This document shows, one piece after another, positions 9,111 through 19,296 of a DNA stretch of 64,000 nucleotides. The notes beneath the pieces are model-generated. The model ran no database searches. It was not told the origin of the DNA and was given only the letters and a program-made list of their open reading frames with translations. Position numbers and translations under genes: made by a program. The stretch spans positions 35,674,106 to 35,738,105 of the forward strand of contig NC_092100.1 in NCBI RefSeq assembly GCF_045679555.1, given 5' to 3'. How positions within the stretch are numbered: position 1 is the first letter of the stretch; the number at the start of each line of letters is the position of its first letter. The stretch comes from Salvelinus alpinus. Taxonomy: Eukaryota; Chordata; Actinopteri; Salmoniformes; Salmonidae.

Positions 9111-12100
9111 TGGACTTAGAAAACCGATCCACAACGACCAGAACGGTAGTGTTCCCCTGTGAAGGGGGAAGATCAGTCAGAAAATCTACCGATAGATGAG
9201 ACCATGGCCGTTGTGGAACCGGGAGGGGTTGTAACTTCCCTCTCGGCAGGTGCCTAGGAGCCTTACTCTGTGCGCATACCGAGCAGGAAGAGACATAGGA
9301 TCTCACGTCCTTAGCCAAGGTGGGCCACCAGTATTTCCCCCTAAGACCCCGCACTGTCCTCTCAATCCCCGGATGACCCGAAGACGGTAGTGTGTGAGCC
9401 CACCGAATCAATCGATCACGAACACCAAGCGGTACGTACCTCAGGCCAGTCGGACACTGGGACGGCACAGGTTCTGCCCTTAACGCCCGCTCGATGTCCG
9501 CGTCCACCTCCCATACCACCGGGGCCACCAGACAAGAGGCTGGAAGGATGGGAGTCGGATCGATGGGCCGGTCATCCGTGTCATAAAGACGAGACAGCGC
9601 GTCGGCCTTAGTGTTGAGGGAACCTGGTCGGTAAGAGATTGTAAATCCAAAACGAGTAAAAAACATGGCCCACCTAGCCTGACGCGGATTCAATCTCTTC
9701 GCCTCTCGGATATACTCCAGATTGCGGTGGTCAGTCCAGATGAGAAAAGGGTATTTAGCCCCCTCAAGCCAGTGTCTCCACACCTTCAGGGCTTTTACCA
9801 TAGCTAGCAACTCCCGGTCCCCCACATCATAGTTCCGCTCCGCCGGACCCAGCTTCTTAGAAAAGAAAGCACAGGGACGGAGCTTCGGTGCGGTGCCCGA
9901 GCGCTGTGATAGCACGGCTCCAACACCAGCCTCGGACGCATCCACCTCCACTATGAACGCTAACGAAGGGTCCGGATGCGCCAATACGGGAGCCTCAGTA
10001 AACCTTACCTTCAACTGGTTGAAGGCTCCATCTGCCTCGGCCGACCACCGTAGACGCACCGGCCCCCCCTTCAGCAGTGAGGTAATGGGCGCCGCCACTT
10101 GACCAAAACCCCGGTAATAGTAATTGGCAAACCCTAAAAACCGCTGCACCTCCTTTACCGTGGTCGGAGTCGGCCAATTACGCACGGCGTTAACGCGGTC
10201 ACACTCCATCACCAACCCCGAGGTGGCAATACGATATCCCAGGAAGGAAACGGCTGATTTGGAGAACACACATTTCTCAGCCTTGACGTATAGGTCATGC
10301 TCCAGCAGTCGCCCAAGCACCCTGCGCACCAGGGAGACATGCGCGGCGCGTGTGGCAGAATAGATCAAGATGTCATCAATATATACTACCACACCCTGCC
10401 CGTGCAGGTCCCTGAGAATCTCATCTACAAAGGATTGGAAGACGGCTGGAGCATTCTTCAACCCATACGGCATGACGAGGTACTCATAGTGGCCTGATGT
10501 GGTACTAAACGCTGTTTTCCACTCGTCTCCTCCCCGAATACGCACCAGATTATACGCGCTCCTGAGATCCAGTTTTGTGAAAAAACGCGCTCCGTGGAAT
10601 GATTCCATCGCCGTAGCGATGAGAGGTAGTGGATAACTAAATCCCACTGTGATTGAATTTAGACCTCGATAATCAATGCACAGACGCAGTCCTCCCTCCT
10701 TTTTTCTCACAAAAGAGAAACTCGAGGAAGCGGGTGACATGGAGGGCCGAATGAACCCTTGTCCCAGGGCTTCCGTGACATATGTCTCCATAGCCAACGT
10801 CTCCTCCTGTGACAATGGGTACACGTGACTCCTGGGAAGTGCAGCGTTCTCCTGGAGGTTTATCACGCAATCCCACCGTCGATGAGGTGGTAATTCGGCA
10901 TATTCTGGGGGAATGCGCACAGTGGAAACCTGGTCTGGACTCTCCACCGACGTGGCACCGATGGAAACTCCCACACACCTACCTGAACACTCATCTGACC
11001 ACCCCTGAAGAGCTCCCTGTCTCCAGGAAATGTGGGGATTGTGAATGGCTAGCCAGGGAACCCCCAACACCACTGGAAACCCAGGTGAATCAATAAGGTA
11101 AAAACTGATCTGCTCCCTATGACCCCCCTGGGTTACCATGTCCAGCGGAATCGTGGCCTCCCTGACCAGCCCTGACCCTAACGGTCGGCTATCTAGGGAG
11201 TGCACGGGAAAAGGTGGGTCTATCTGCACCAGCGGAATACCCAACTTACGGGCGAGTCCGCGATCCATAAAACTCCCAGCTGCGCCTGAGTCGACTAGCG
11301 CCTTATGCTGAAGAGAGGGGAAAAACGCAGGGAAAAAAATAACCAAAAACATGTGACCAACAGGGAGCTCTGGGTGAGTCTTGTGCCTACTCACCTGGGG
11401 TGGCCGAGGAGTATTCCGCCTGCCATCCCGACTCCCAGATGGACTCCTCCAGCACCGATCCGAAGTGTGTCCTCTCCGGCCACAGTAGGTGCAAGAGAAG
11501 CCACCTCCTCCGGTCCCCCTAGATGCAGCTCCTCCCAACTCCATCGGAGTTGGAGCGGGATGACTGGGAGGTGGAACTGACAGGACCCCCTCTGAACGCC
11601 CGCGGGCAGCTAGCCGGTTGTCCAGTTGTATTGACATGTCAATCAGCTCATCGAGGGAGAGTGTATTGTCCCGACAAGCTAGCTCCCGACGGACGTCCTC
11701 CCGAAGGCTACATCGGTAATGGTCCATCAGGGCCCTGTCATTCCACCCCGCACCAGCAGCCAAGGTCCGGAACTCCAACGCGAAGTCTTGCGCACTCCTC
11801 GTCTCCTGTCTGAGGTGGAACAGTCGCTCACCCACCGCACGGCCCTCCTGAGGATGGTCAAATACGGCCCGAAAGCGGCGGGTGAACTCTGGGTAGTGGT
11901 CTCGAACCGAGTCTGGACCGTTCCAGACCGCGTTAGCCCATTCCAGGGCTCTACCCGTCAGACAGGAGATGAGGAGGCTAACACTCTCCTCTCCCGAGGG
12001 AGTCGGATGAACAGTAGCCAAGTAAAGATCCAACTGGAGCATAAACCCCTGACACCCAGCCACCGCTCCGTCGTACTCCCTCGGGAGCGCGAGACGCAAC

Positions 12101-12312
12101 GCGCCGGAACCAGACGCCGACGTGGAAGGAGTAGGTTGCGACGTCCGTGAAGGAGCTGTGGTTGTCGTCGGGAAACCACTCCTCTCCCATCGCTCCATTC
12201 TCTCCATCATCATGTCCATTGCCGACCCAATCCTATGGAGAACGGCGGTGTGATGGAGGACACGCTCCTCCATCGATGGAAGAGGGGTGGTTGCTGCTTC
12301 TGCTGACTCCAT
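9046..12312 (-). CDS. Ty3/gypsy gag-pol polyprotein, 3'-truncated in integrase
   Basis: One uninterrupted 1,088-codon frame starts at the first ATG after the LTR. In order: a gag region (about 70-240); a CCHC zinc knuckle CTYCGRRGHTSDRC (274-287); an aspartic protease ALVDSGAAGSF (D341); a reverse transcriptase with LDLRSAYN (581-588) and the YIDD box (644-647); an RNase H with all four expected acids (D791, E834, D861, D904); and the integrase HHCC finger (H973, H980, C1010, C1013) plus the first core Asp (D1043). After VVVDRFSKS (1059-1067) the frame runs into Sleeping Beauty-type sequence, so residues 1068-1088 are foreign. The rest of integrase and the 3' LTR are absent. In live elements this polyprotein makes particles, copies the RNA and integrates it. 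This copy cannot integrate by itself. The open frame suggests recent insertion. Confidence 0.95.
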   Translation of the reverse strand: MESAEAATTPLPSMEERVLHHTAVLHRIGSAMDMMMERMERWERSGFPTTTTAPSRTSQPTPSTSASGSGALRLALPREYDGAVAGCQGFMLQLDLYLATVHPTPSGEESVSLLISCLTGRALEWANAVWNGPDSVRDHYPEFTRRFRAVFDHPQEGRAVGERLFHLRQETRSAQDFALEFRTLAAGAGWNDRALMDHYRCSLREDVRRELACRDNTLSLDELIDMSIQLDNRLAARGRSEGVLSVPPPSHPAPTPMELGGAASRGTGGGGFSCTYCGRRGHTSDRCWRSPSGSRDGRRNTPRPPQVSRHKTHPELPVGHMFLVIFFPAFFPSLQHKALVDSGAAGSFMDRGLARKLGIPLVQIDPPFPVHSLDSRPLGSGLVREATIPLDMVTQGGHREQISFYLIDSPGFPVVLGVPWLAIHNPHISWRQGALQGWSDECSGRCVGVSIGATSVESPDQVSTVRIPPEYAELPPHRRWDCVINLQENAALPRSHVYPLSQEETLAMETYVTEALGQGFIRPSMSPASSSFSFVRKKEGGLRLCIDYRGLNSITVGFSYPLPLIATAMESFHGARFFTKLDLRSAYNLVRIRGGDEWKTAFSTTSGHYEYLVMPYGLKNAPAVFQSFVDEILRDLHGQGVVVYIDDILIYSATRAAHVSLVRRVLGRLLEHDLYVKAEKCVFSKSAVSFLGYRIATSGLVMECDRVNAVRNWPTPTTVKEVQRFLGFANYYYRGFGQVAAPITSLLKGGPVRLRWSAEADGAFNQLKVRFTEAPVLAHPDPSLAFIVEVDASEAGVGAVLSQRSGTAPKLRPCAFFSKKLGPAERNYDVGDRELLAMVKALKVWRHWLEGAKYPFLIWTDHRNLEYIREAKRLNPRQARWAMFFTRFGFTISYRPGSLNTKADALSRLYDTDDRPIDPTPILPASCLVAPVVWEVDADIERALRAEPVPSQCPTGLRYVPLGVRDRLIRWAHTLPSSGHPGIERTVRGLRGKYWWPTLAKDVRSYVSSCSVCAQSKAPRHLPRGKLQPLPVPQRPWSHLSVDFLTDLPPSQGNTTVLVVVDRFSKSRVTASCCGGALLQEGLVHFTK

Positions 12313-12328
12313 GTGAGGTGCGGGCTTC

Positions 12329-12726
12329 TGTTACAATTCCAATGGTGAAATGAAGAAGTCAGGTGCAGAGAGCAGGGAGTTCCGAGCAAGTGGAATTTAT
12401 TATTTCACTCAGAAATAATCAAATGAGACGGCTACGCCACACAACAAAGGGCGCGTCAAAAATACAGTCCAACATATATAGGACAGAATCCACTATCTAA
12501 ATCACCACCACCAAAAACAGAATAACAAGCCCGCACAAACCCCAGCGGGCTTACTTCCCTTAAATAACCAACCCACAAAACTAAACTCAAAACAGGTGCA
12601 CCCAATCAGCCCAAACTAACAGAAACAAAAGGAAAAGAAATCGATGGCAGCTAGTAGGCCGGTGACGACGACCGCCGAGCGCCGCCCGAACAGGAAGAGG
12701 CACCATCTTCGGCGGGACTCGTGATA
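12329..12726 (-). repeat. 5' LTR of the gypsy element
   Basis: On the minus strand the LTR starts TATCACGAGTCCCGCC (probably from TGTCACGAG) and ends GGAATTGTAACA, the usual TG...CA form. It contains AATAAA near its 3' end and a TATATA-like motif. The gag-pol ATG lies only 16 nt downstream (GAAGCCCGCACCTCAC), and I see no obvious primer-binding site. The matching 3' LTR was lost with the deletion at 9110/9111. Confidence 0.85.
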
Positions 12727-12731
12727 CCCCC

Positions 12732-12998
12732 AGAGGACATTTCTCCAAAAAGTACGATCTTTGTCCCCATATGCAGTTGCAAACCGTAGTCTGGCTTTTT
12801 TATGGCGGTTTTGGAGCAGTGGCTTCTTCCTTGCTGTGCGGCATTTCAGGTTGTGTCGTTATAGGACTCGTTTGACTGTGGATACAGATACTTTAGTACC
12901 TGTTTCCTCCAGCATCTTCACAAAGTCCTTTGCTGTTGTTCTGGGATTGATTTGCACATTTCGCACCAAAATACGTTAATCTCTTGGACACAGAACGC
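12732..12998 (-). mobile_element. Sleeping Beauty-type element, second piece
   Basis: From AGAGGACATTTCTCCAAAAA onward the sequence is the middle and N-terminal part of a Sleeping Beauty-type transposase gene in the minus orientation, matching the family of the 8424-9110 piece. It stops after ACACAGAACGCG, so the 5' TIR and DNA-binding region are gone. From memory of the family consensus, roughly 120 bp are missing between the two pieces. Confidence 0.85.
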
Positions 12999-14074
12999 GT
13001 TATTTGATTTGAAGCACAAAGCTAAAGTTACGGCAGGCAGCTAATCTGTTTTCAAATATGTACAATAAATTAGTAGTGATCATTTTAAGAGAATAAAAAC
13101 AACTTACCCATACATTTGAACACCACCATAGAATCTTTGCTTATCACCATCTTCCAAATTGTTTTGTTGTTTACTTATTATAGTGAATGGAAATATGTCA
13201 ATCTTTGTTTAAAGAAAACTAAAGATTAGTAGTCAATCATGGTACCAGTAATTGCTTCTAATACACCAGATGTTTGTTTTTATTTTTATTTCGCACCCAG
13301 AAGAAGTTATAAGGATACTTTTGTTGCTAATGGCAGCCTACAGTACCCTGGTCGGCCAACAAACTTGAGTTACTACTCAATGAAAGGGGGAAGCACTGAG
13401 CTAGCCTCCATCTCTTCCTGGAGTAGCTCAAACTGCCCATGTTATATCTTCATGAGACGCAATAATAACCTACTTCATTTGGCTTCAATGCGTTATTGAG
13501 TCTTCACATTCATTCATATATATATAGTTATAGAGACACACACACACGCACGCACACACACACACGGCCACCAGTCTCCCAGCAGACGTGTTGTGTCTTC
13601 TCTAAAGGCTCAGACAGCGTGACAACCCTGGCTCCCATCTGGTTAATGACCCGTAGCACACAGCTACTGTCACGGACCATCACGCCTGGTTGACTGCTGA
13701 CTGCTCATACATGTAGGAGGGAGGGAAGGAGGGAGGGAGAGGGAAGTGAGAGAGAGATAAAGAGGGCCATAAGGCTGATGAAAATGCTCTCTGTCATTAC
13801 GAGATTCACTATTGGTTTTAATGTTACTGCTGTGTTTCTTAAAGATCAACTAAATTTGTTTTAAAGGTTGGCTGTATAACATTTGAAATAGAATAGGAGT
13901 AAAAGTCCGTATAAGTGATGTGTATGAGTTCTCAGGCAGATCAGTCAGTGCAGTTCTCATGCAGATCAGTCAGCTTTATATTCACTCTACAGAGGCCATG
14001 ACTGCATGTAGAGCTGGAAGTGCATTTAGAGATATTTACAGCCACGTACCACAGTCCCCCTCTATTTGTCTGTG
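12999..14074. other. unassigned region with short (CA)n
   Basis: AT-rich DNA with an interrupted CA/CG tract at about 13530-13566 and a GA-rich tract at 13715-13760. A CAGATCAGTCAG motif occurs twice (13936 and 13964). No gene or complete element recognised. Confidence 0.45.
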
Positions 14075-14440
14075 TGTGTTAAAACATTTTATTGTCACGT
14101 GCATTGGTACAGTGAAATGCCTTTCTTGCTTGATCTTTCCCAACAGTGCAGTAGTACAATAAAAAAAATCTAAAAAAGTAAAGTAGAACAAAAACACACA
14201 ACAAAAATGTTGCATAATAAAAATTGCTCCATAAAAATTGCTCAGTTTAAGCTCAATCGACCATATGCGCCTATGTCGCACTTCCACATCTGCGGTGAAA
14301 GGTGACAGAGCTAGAGCGGTGTTTATCAGACAATGAGACATCTGGAAAATCAGTCTACTCACAAAACCGTCTGTAGCGTCTGAACGGTTTGGCCTACAAA
14401 CTATTATGACCCCTCTATGGAAAGATGAGATGAACAAAAA
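14075..14440 (-). repeat. dispersed repeat also present at 42105-42300
   Basis: The left part (ACATTTTATTGTCACGTGCATTGG...) looks like a LINE 3' end. The inner part (about 14250-14425) matches, in reverse complement, the stretch at 42105-42300: both carry GGCCTACAAACTATTATGACCC (or its complement), the GAGACATC and AGAGCTAGAG(T)GGTGT blocks, and the CACTTCCACATCTGC block. Divergence is considerable, so these are old copies. Confidence 0.65.
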
Positions 14441-15042
14441 CACGTAGGTCTGAAGGGCCCCCGGTACCAGTTGAAAACATGAATGGTGGTGTATATAAAA
14501 ACGGTTTAGTTCCAAAAATAAGGGATTAAATACATGTAAAGAAAACAAACAAATGTTTCCTTTCTCATATCTCCCAGATATAGGACAGACACTTCAGATG
14601 TTCCATGTAGTAAATTTGTTAATCATTGCGTTTGTATGGGCTTATAGCAGTAAGGCCAAAAATAAATGAATTTTTTTTTTTATTCTTCAAGGGGTCTGGA
14701 AATTCTAAATCAAATAGCTAAATGATCCTTGGTATGACCTTCTTAAAACAATTCAATATAGCAAGCCTAATTGATGGCCCTCATCGTTGCCCACAGTGGC
14801 CAGTTTTGACATCATCTCCTAACGTTTAATTTCGCAATGGATCTTGAGCAACCTGTGTGTGGGTGCATAATGAGTCATGAGACAGACAGGGGGAGAGCTA
14901 TTTAAGCCATAGGACTACCATTACAGACATAGAGTTTCAGACAAAAAAATATTATTCATAATGTATCTTGTCTTTTGAACTGCAGTTAGGCACTTGCTTT
15001 CTGCCACTTTCTCTGAATTTGTTTATTTTATCTTTATTTAAC
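14441..15042. other. unassigned region
   Basis: AT-rich sequence with no gene, repeat pair or RNA structure that I can support. The minus-strand frame reaching 14548 continues out of the repeat to its left and has no recognisable domain. Confidence 0.4.
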
Positions 15043-15418
15043 CTCTCTGGGATATGTGGGACGGTAGCGTCCCACCTGGCCAACATCCAGTGTAAATGCA
15101 GAGCGCCAAATTCAAATAAATGACTATGAAGATTTTACTTTCATGAAATCACACATTCAATATACCATATTAAAGCTACACTTGTTGTGAATCCAGCAAA
15201 CGTGTCAGATTTCAAAAATTCTTTAAGGCAAAAGCAAACGATGCTATGATCTGAGGATAGCACCATAGTAAACAAAGAGAGAAAAGCATATTTCAACCCT
15301 GCAGGCGCGACACAAAACGCAGAAATAAAAATATAATTCATGCCTTACCTTTGACGAGCTTCTTCTGTTGGCACTCCAATATGTCCCATAAACATCACAA
15401 ATGGTCCTTTTGTTCGAT
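15043..15418 (+). repeat. miniature element fragment, same family as 18142-19296
   Basis: Begins ACCTCTCTGGGATATGTGGG and carries the block TGCAGAGCGCCAAATTCAAA and then CTTGTTGTGAATCCAGC ... GTGTCAGATTTCAAA. The same blocks in the same order occur on the minus strand of the element at 18142-19296. Its 3' side is cut by the SINE that follows. Confidence 0.65.
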
Positions 15419-15587
15419 TAACTAGGCAAGTCAGTTAAGAAAAAAATCTTATTTACAATGACGGCCTAAGAGCAGAGGTTTAAGTGCCTTGTTCAGGGGC
15501 AGAACGACCTTGTCAGCTCGGGTATTCGATCTAGCAACCTTCCGGTTACTGGCCCAACGCTCTAACCACTAGGCTACCTGCCACCCC
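15419..15587 (-). mobile_element. tRNA-derived SINE, HpaI type
   Basis: Read on the minus strand it starts GGTGGCAGGTAGCCTAGTGG, with an A box (AGCCTAGTGGTTAGAGC) and a B box (GGTTGCTAGATCGAATACC), and ends in the salmonid SINE tail TTCTTAACTGACTTGCCTAG. It is transcribed by RNA polymerase III in live copies and mobilised by a partner LINE. Family name from memory. Confidence 0.85.
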
Positions 15588-15668
15588 TTGGCTCTGAAGC
15601 CTCTCTTCCTCGCTCATCTCTGCGGCCACTCTCTCCATCTCTGTGATCCTTCTCTCAGTTGTAGCCAT
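15588..15668 (-). other. exon-like open segment abutting the SINE
   Basis: On the minus strand an ATG at 15668 opens a frame starting MATTERRITEMERVAAEM and rich in Glu/Arg, typical of a coiled coil. It continues into the SINE and stops about 13 codons later. Composition is unlike the flanking DNA. No donor or acceptor could be fixed and no family is recognised. Confidence 0.2.
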
Positions 15669-15689
15669 CTAGGAAGGATGGGTGGAGGG

Positions 15690-16215
15690 ACCCACATGAA
15701 AATAATAATACAGTACTTACTATATAATTCTGTTATAATCTATACAATACTGTAGAATACTACAGTGTACTATCCCTTCATCATGTTTAGTGCCTAGAAT
15801 GTTGTAGTATACTGTAGAATACTATAGTAAATACTACAGTATTATCCACACAAAAAACATACCTACAATTTATGGGAAATTTGCTATTTTAGTAGTTCTC
15901 CTCAAGGAGAAAGCCTTGTCACCTCTATGTCAAAGATAATAAAACAAAACACTAAAGTAAATACTACAGTAATGTCCCCAAAATCACTACAATAAAAGAC
16001 TACAGTATACTACAGTCTGCAAAAACACTACATTAAATAATACGGTATACTACAGTCCAAAAACACTACAGTAATTACTATAGTAGATACTACAGTTGTT
16101 TTTACTACATTATTTATACTGCAGTAAACTGTAAATACCACAATACTACAGTAAAGTCCACAAAAACACTCCAGTAAATACTATAGTATTCACACAATTG
16201 TATATACTATAGTAT
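15690..16215. repeat. degenerate tandem repeat of a TACTACAGTA motif
   Basis: The motif ACTACAGTA / TACTGTAG and its variants (AAATACTACAGTAT, CAAAAACACTACAGTAA) recur more than ten times on both strands over about 500 bp. The spacing is irregular, giving a satellite-like region able to form many small hairpins. No coding content. Confidence 0.75.
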
Positions 16216-16280
16216 TTTTTGCATGTGGGGATGGAGGGGTTGGAGGTGTGTTTCTGTGTGTGACGCCTCTTAATCTCCTG

Positions 16281-16448
<168 letters not shown>

Positions 16449-16769
16449 ATAGGTAAGTCAATGCGTGTGTGTGTCTGTGAGTTTCCTCACCTGTATATGT
16501 ATACTGTAGGTATGTGTGTTTGCCAGCTCTCCTGCAGTTGCAGTCTGTGAGTATGTGTAGTGCGTCACCCTGCTCTCTCTGTCCCAGGTCCCCGGTGGAA
16601 TGGGCATATGGTAAACTGGGATACGGGCTGGACTTAATGACGTTACTGCCACCCCAAACACACTTCTGACATCACTGGCCTCCTCCTGAAACTAAGGCAG
16701 AGAAACCAGAGCCCTGTAGGCATCCTAACTCTGCCAAAGAGGAGAGAGAATCCACACTCATATACAGTA
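16449..16769. other. unassigned spacer
   Basis: Short unique sequence between the microsatellite and a Tc1 element. It holds an acceptor-like CTCTCTCTGTCCCAG (ending 16587) followed 23 nt later by ATG|GTAAAC. I judged this coincidental. Confidence 0.4.
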
Positions 16770-17342
16770 CACTACATGACCAAAGGTATGTGCCGTCGAA
16801 CATCTCATTCTAAAATCATGGGCATTAATATGGAGTTGGCACCCCCTTTGCTGTTATAACAGCCAATACTCTTCTGGGAAGGCTTTCCACTAGATGTTGG
16901 AACATTATTGTGGGGACTTGCTTCCATTCAGCCTCAAGATAATTAGTGATGTCGGACACTGATGTTGGGCGATTAGGCCAGGCTCGCAGTCGACGTTCCA
17001 AGTCATCACAAAGGTATTTGATGGGGTTGAGGTCAGGCCTCTGTGCAGGCCAGTCAAGTTCTTCTACACCAATCTCGACAAATTATTTCTGTATGGACCT
17101 TGCTTTGTGCAGGGGGGCATTGTCATGCTGAAACAGACAAGAACCTTCCCCAAACTGTTGCCACAAAGTTGGAAGCACAGAATCGTCTAGAATGTCATTG
17201 TGTGCTGTAGTGTTAAGATTTCCCTTCACTGGAACTAGGGGGCCTAGCCTGAACCATAAAAAACAGCCCCACATCATTATTCCTCCTCCACTAAACTTTA
17301 CAGTTGGCACTATGTATTAGGGCAGGTAGCGTTCTCCTTGCA
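16770..17342 (-). mobile_element. Tc1-like element, family F, 3' part with TIR
   Basis: Starts after TA with CACTACATGACCAAAGGTAT. The minus-strand transposase C-terminal part reads [20 protein letters not shown], then [11 protein letters not shown] and [11 protein letters not shown] (second catalytic Asp motif QHDNAP). The frame ends at the junction near 17342, where sequence changes to a different Tc1 family. The N-terminal half and the other TIR are absent. Confidence 0.88.
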
Positions 17343-18141
17343 TATGCTGAGCACTTGTTGGCTGCTTTTCCTTCACTCTGCAGTCCAACTCATCCCAAAC
17401 CATCTCAATTGGGTTGAGGTCAGGTGATTGTAGAGGCCAGGTCATCTGATGTTGCACTCCATCACTCTCCTTGGTAAAATAGTCCTGACACAGCCTGGAG
17501 GTGTGTTTGGGGTCATTGTCTTGCTGAAAAACAAATGATAGTCTCACTAAGCACAATCCAGACGGGATGGCGTATCACTGCAGAATGCTGTGGTAGTCAC
17601 GCTGGTTACGTGTGCCTTGAATTCTAAATAAATCACTGACAGTGTCACCAGCAAAGCACCCCCGCATCATCACACCTCCTCCTCCATGCTTCATGGTGGG
17701 AATCACACATGCAGAGATCATCCATTCACCTACTCTGAGTCACACAAAGACACGGCTGTTGGAACCATAAATCTCAAATTTGGACTCATCAGACAAAAGG
17801 ACAGATTTCCACCGGTCTAATGTCCATTGCTCGTGCTTCTTAGCCCAAGCAAGTCTCTTCTTCTCATTTGTGTCCTTTGGTAGTGGTTTGCAGCAATTCC
17901 ACCATGAAGGCCCGATTCACGCAGTCTCCTCTGAATAGTTGATGTTGAGATGTGTCTGTTACTGTTAGATTTATTTTGGCTGCAATCTGAGGTACAGTTA
18001 ACTCTAATGTACTTATCTTCTGCAGCAGAGGTAACTATGGGTCTTCCTTTCTTGTGGCAGTCCTTATGACAGCCAGTTTCATCATAGCGCTTCATGGTTT
18101 TTGCGACTGCAAATGTTTCAGATTGACTGACCTTCATGTCT
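17317..18141 (-). pseudogene. Tc1-like transposase, family G, broken in two
   Basis: On the minus strand the N-terminal part (18137-17817) has KVSQSETFAVAKTMKRYDETG, the helix-turn-helix, and RHISTSTIQRRLRESGLHG. After a gap in shifted frames, the C-terminal part (17556-17317) has FVFQQDNDPKHTSRL (second Asp) and [16 protein letters not shown] (third acid). The last residues are cut at about 17342, where a different Tc1 family begins. The upstream end is cut at 18141 by the miniature element. Tc1 transposases are about 340 residues, and the frame is lost in the region of the first catalytic Asp. Confidence 0.85.
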
Positions 18142-19296
18142 CTTATGGCTGAAGGGGCAGTATTGAGTAGCTTGGATGAAAGGTGCCCATATCAAACGGC
18201 CTGCTCCTCAGTCATAGTTGCTAATATTTGCATATTATTATTAGTATTCGATAGAAAACACTCTAAAGTTTCTAAAACGGTTTGAATGATGTCTGTGAGA
18301 TTAACAGAACTCATATTGGCAGGCAAAATTAAAACAGAAAGTCAGAAATCTGAGCTTGTATGTATTCACCAGAGTCCCCAATGAAATCCCCTTGAGTTAT
18401 GAATGATTGTGCACTGCCTAGGGGTTCCACTAGATGTCAACCATCAATAGAAATTATAATGAGATTTCTATGGTGTTGTGGGAGTGAATGATAGCAGAAT
18501 CAGTCAGGTGTCCATCAAGCAGCCATTTTCTGATCATGCTTATTCCTCATGGTCACTTGCGTTCCATTGCTCACGAAGACAAGAAAGAATACTCCGGTTG
18601 GAACTTTATTGAAGCTATATGTTAAAAACATCCTAATGATTGATTCTGTACTTAGTTTGAAATGTTTCTTCGACCGGTAATATCACTTTTTGAAGTTTTT
18701 GTCCGATATAACGCTGACCAGAATTAGCGTTTGGATATGTATACCAGACGCGCTAACAAAAGAAGGTATCTATAATTCCATGTGTATAACTTGTATTATC
18801 ATCTATATTTATGATGAGTATTTCTGTTGAAACAATGTGGCTATGCAAAGTCACTTTGTTTTTGCAATTAGTGAATCTAACGCCTCAATGTAAACTCAGA
18901 TTTTTTTATATAAATATGAATTGAATCAAACAAAACATGCATGTATTGTGTAACATGAAGTCCTATGAGTGTCATCTGATGAAAATAATTGAAGGTTAGT
19001 GATTAATTTTATCTCTGTTCTGGTTTTTGTGAAGCTATCTTTAGCTGGAAAAAATGGCTGTGATTATTGTGGTATTGTGGTGACCTAACATAATCGTTTG
19101 TAGTGCTTTCGCTGAAAAGTCTATTTGAAATCGGACACTTTGGTGGGATTAACAACAAGATTACCTTTAAAATTATATAAGACACATGAATGTCTGAGGA
19201 ATTTTAATTATGAGATTTCTGTTTTTTGAATTTGGCGCCCTGCACTTCGACTGGCTGTTGTCATATCGATCCCGTTAACGGGACTGCAGCCATAAG
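18142..19296. mobile_element. non-autonomous DNA element with short TIRs
   Basis: Left end CTTATGGCTG and right end CAGCCATAAG are exact inverted repeats about 1.15 kb apart. Near the right end is the near-palindrome CCCGTTAACGGG. No transposase frame is present. I recognise the sequence as an abundant salmonid repeat. A related fragment is at 15043-15418. The target duplication is unclear because the left neighbour is a truncated Tc1 gene. Confidence 0.65.

Noticed and set aside
14036..14548. 170-codon minus-strand frame as a host gene
   Set aside because: It crosses the LINE-like end and dispersed repeat shared with 42105-42300 and has no domain.
16573..16610. Micro-exon with acceptor and GTAAAC donor
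   Set aside because: A 23-nt segment with a weak donor; no frame support.
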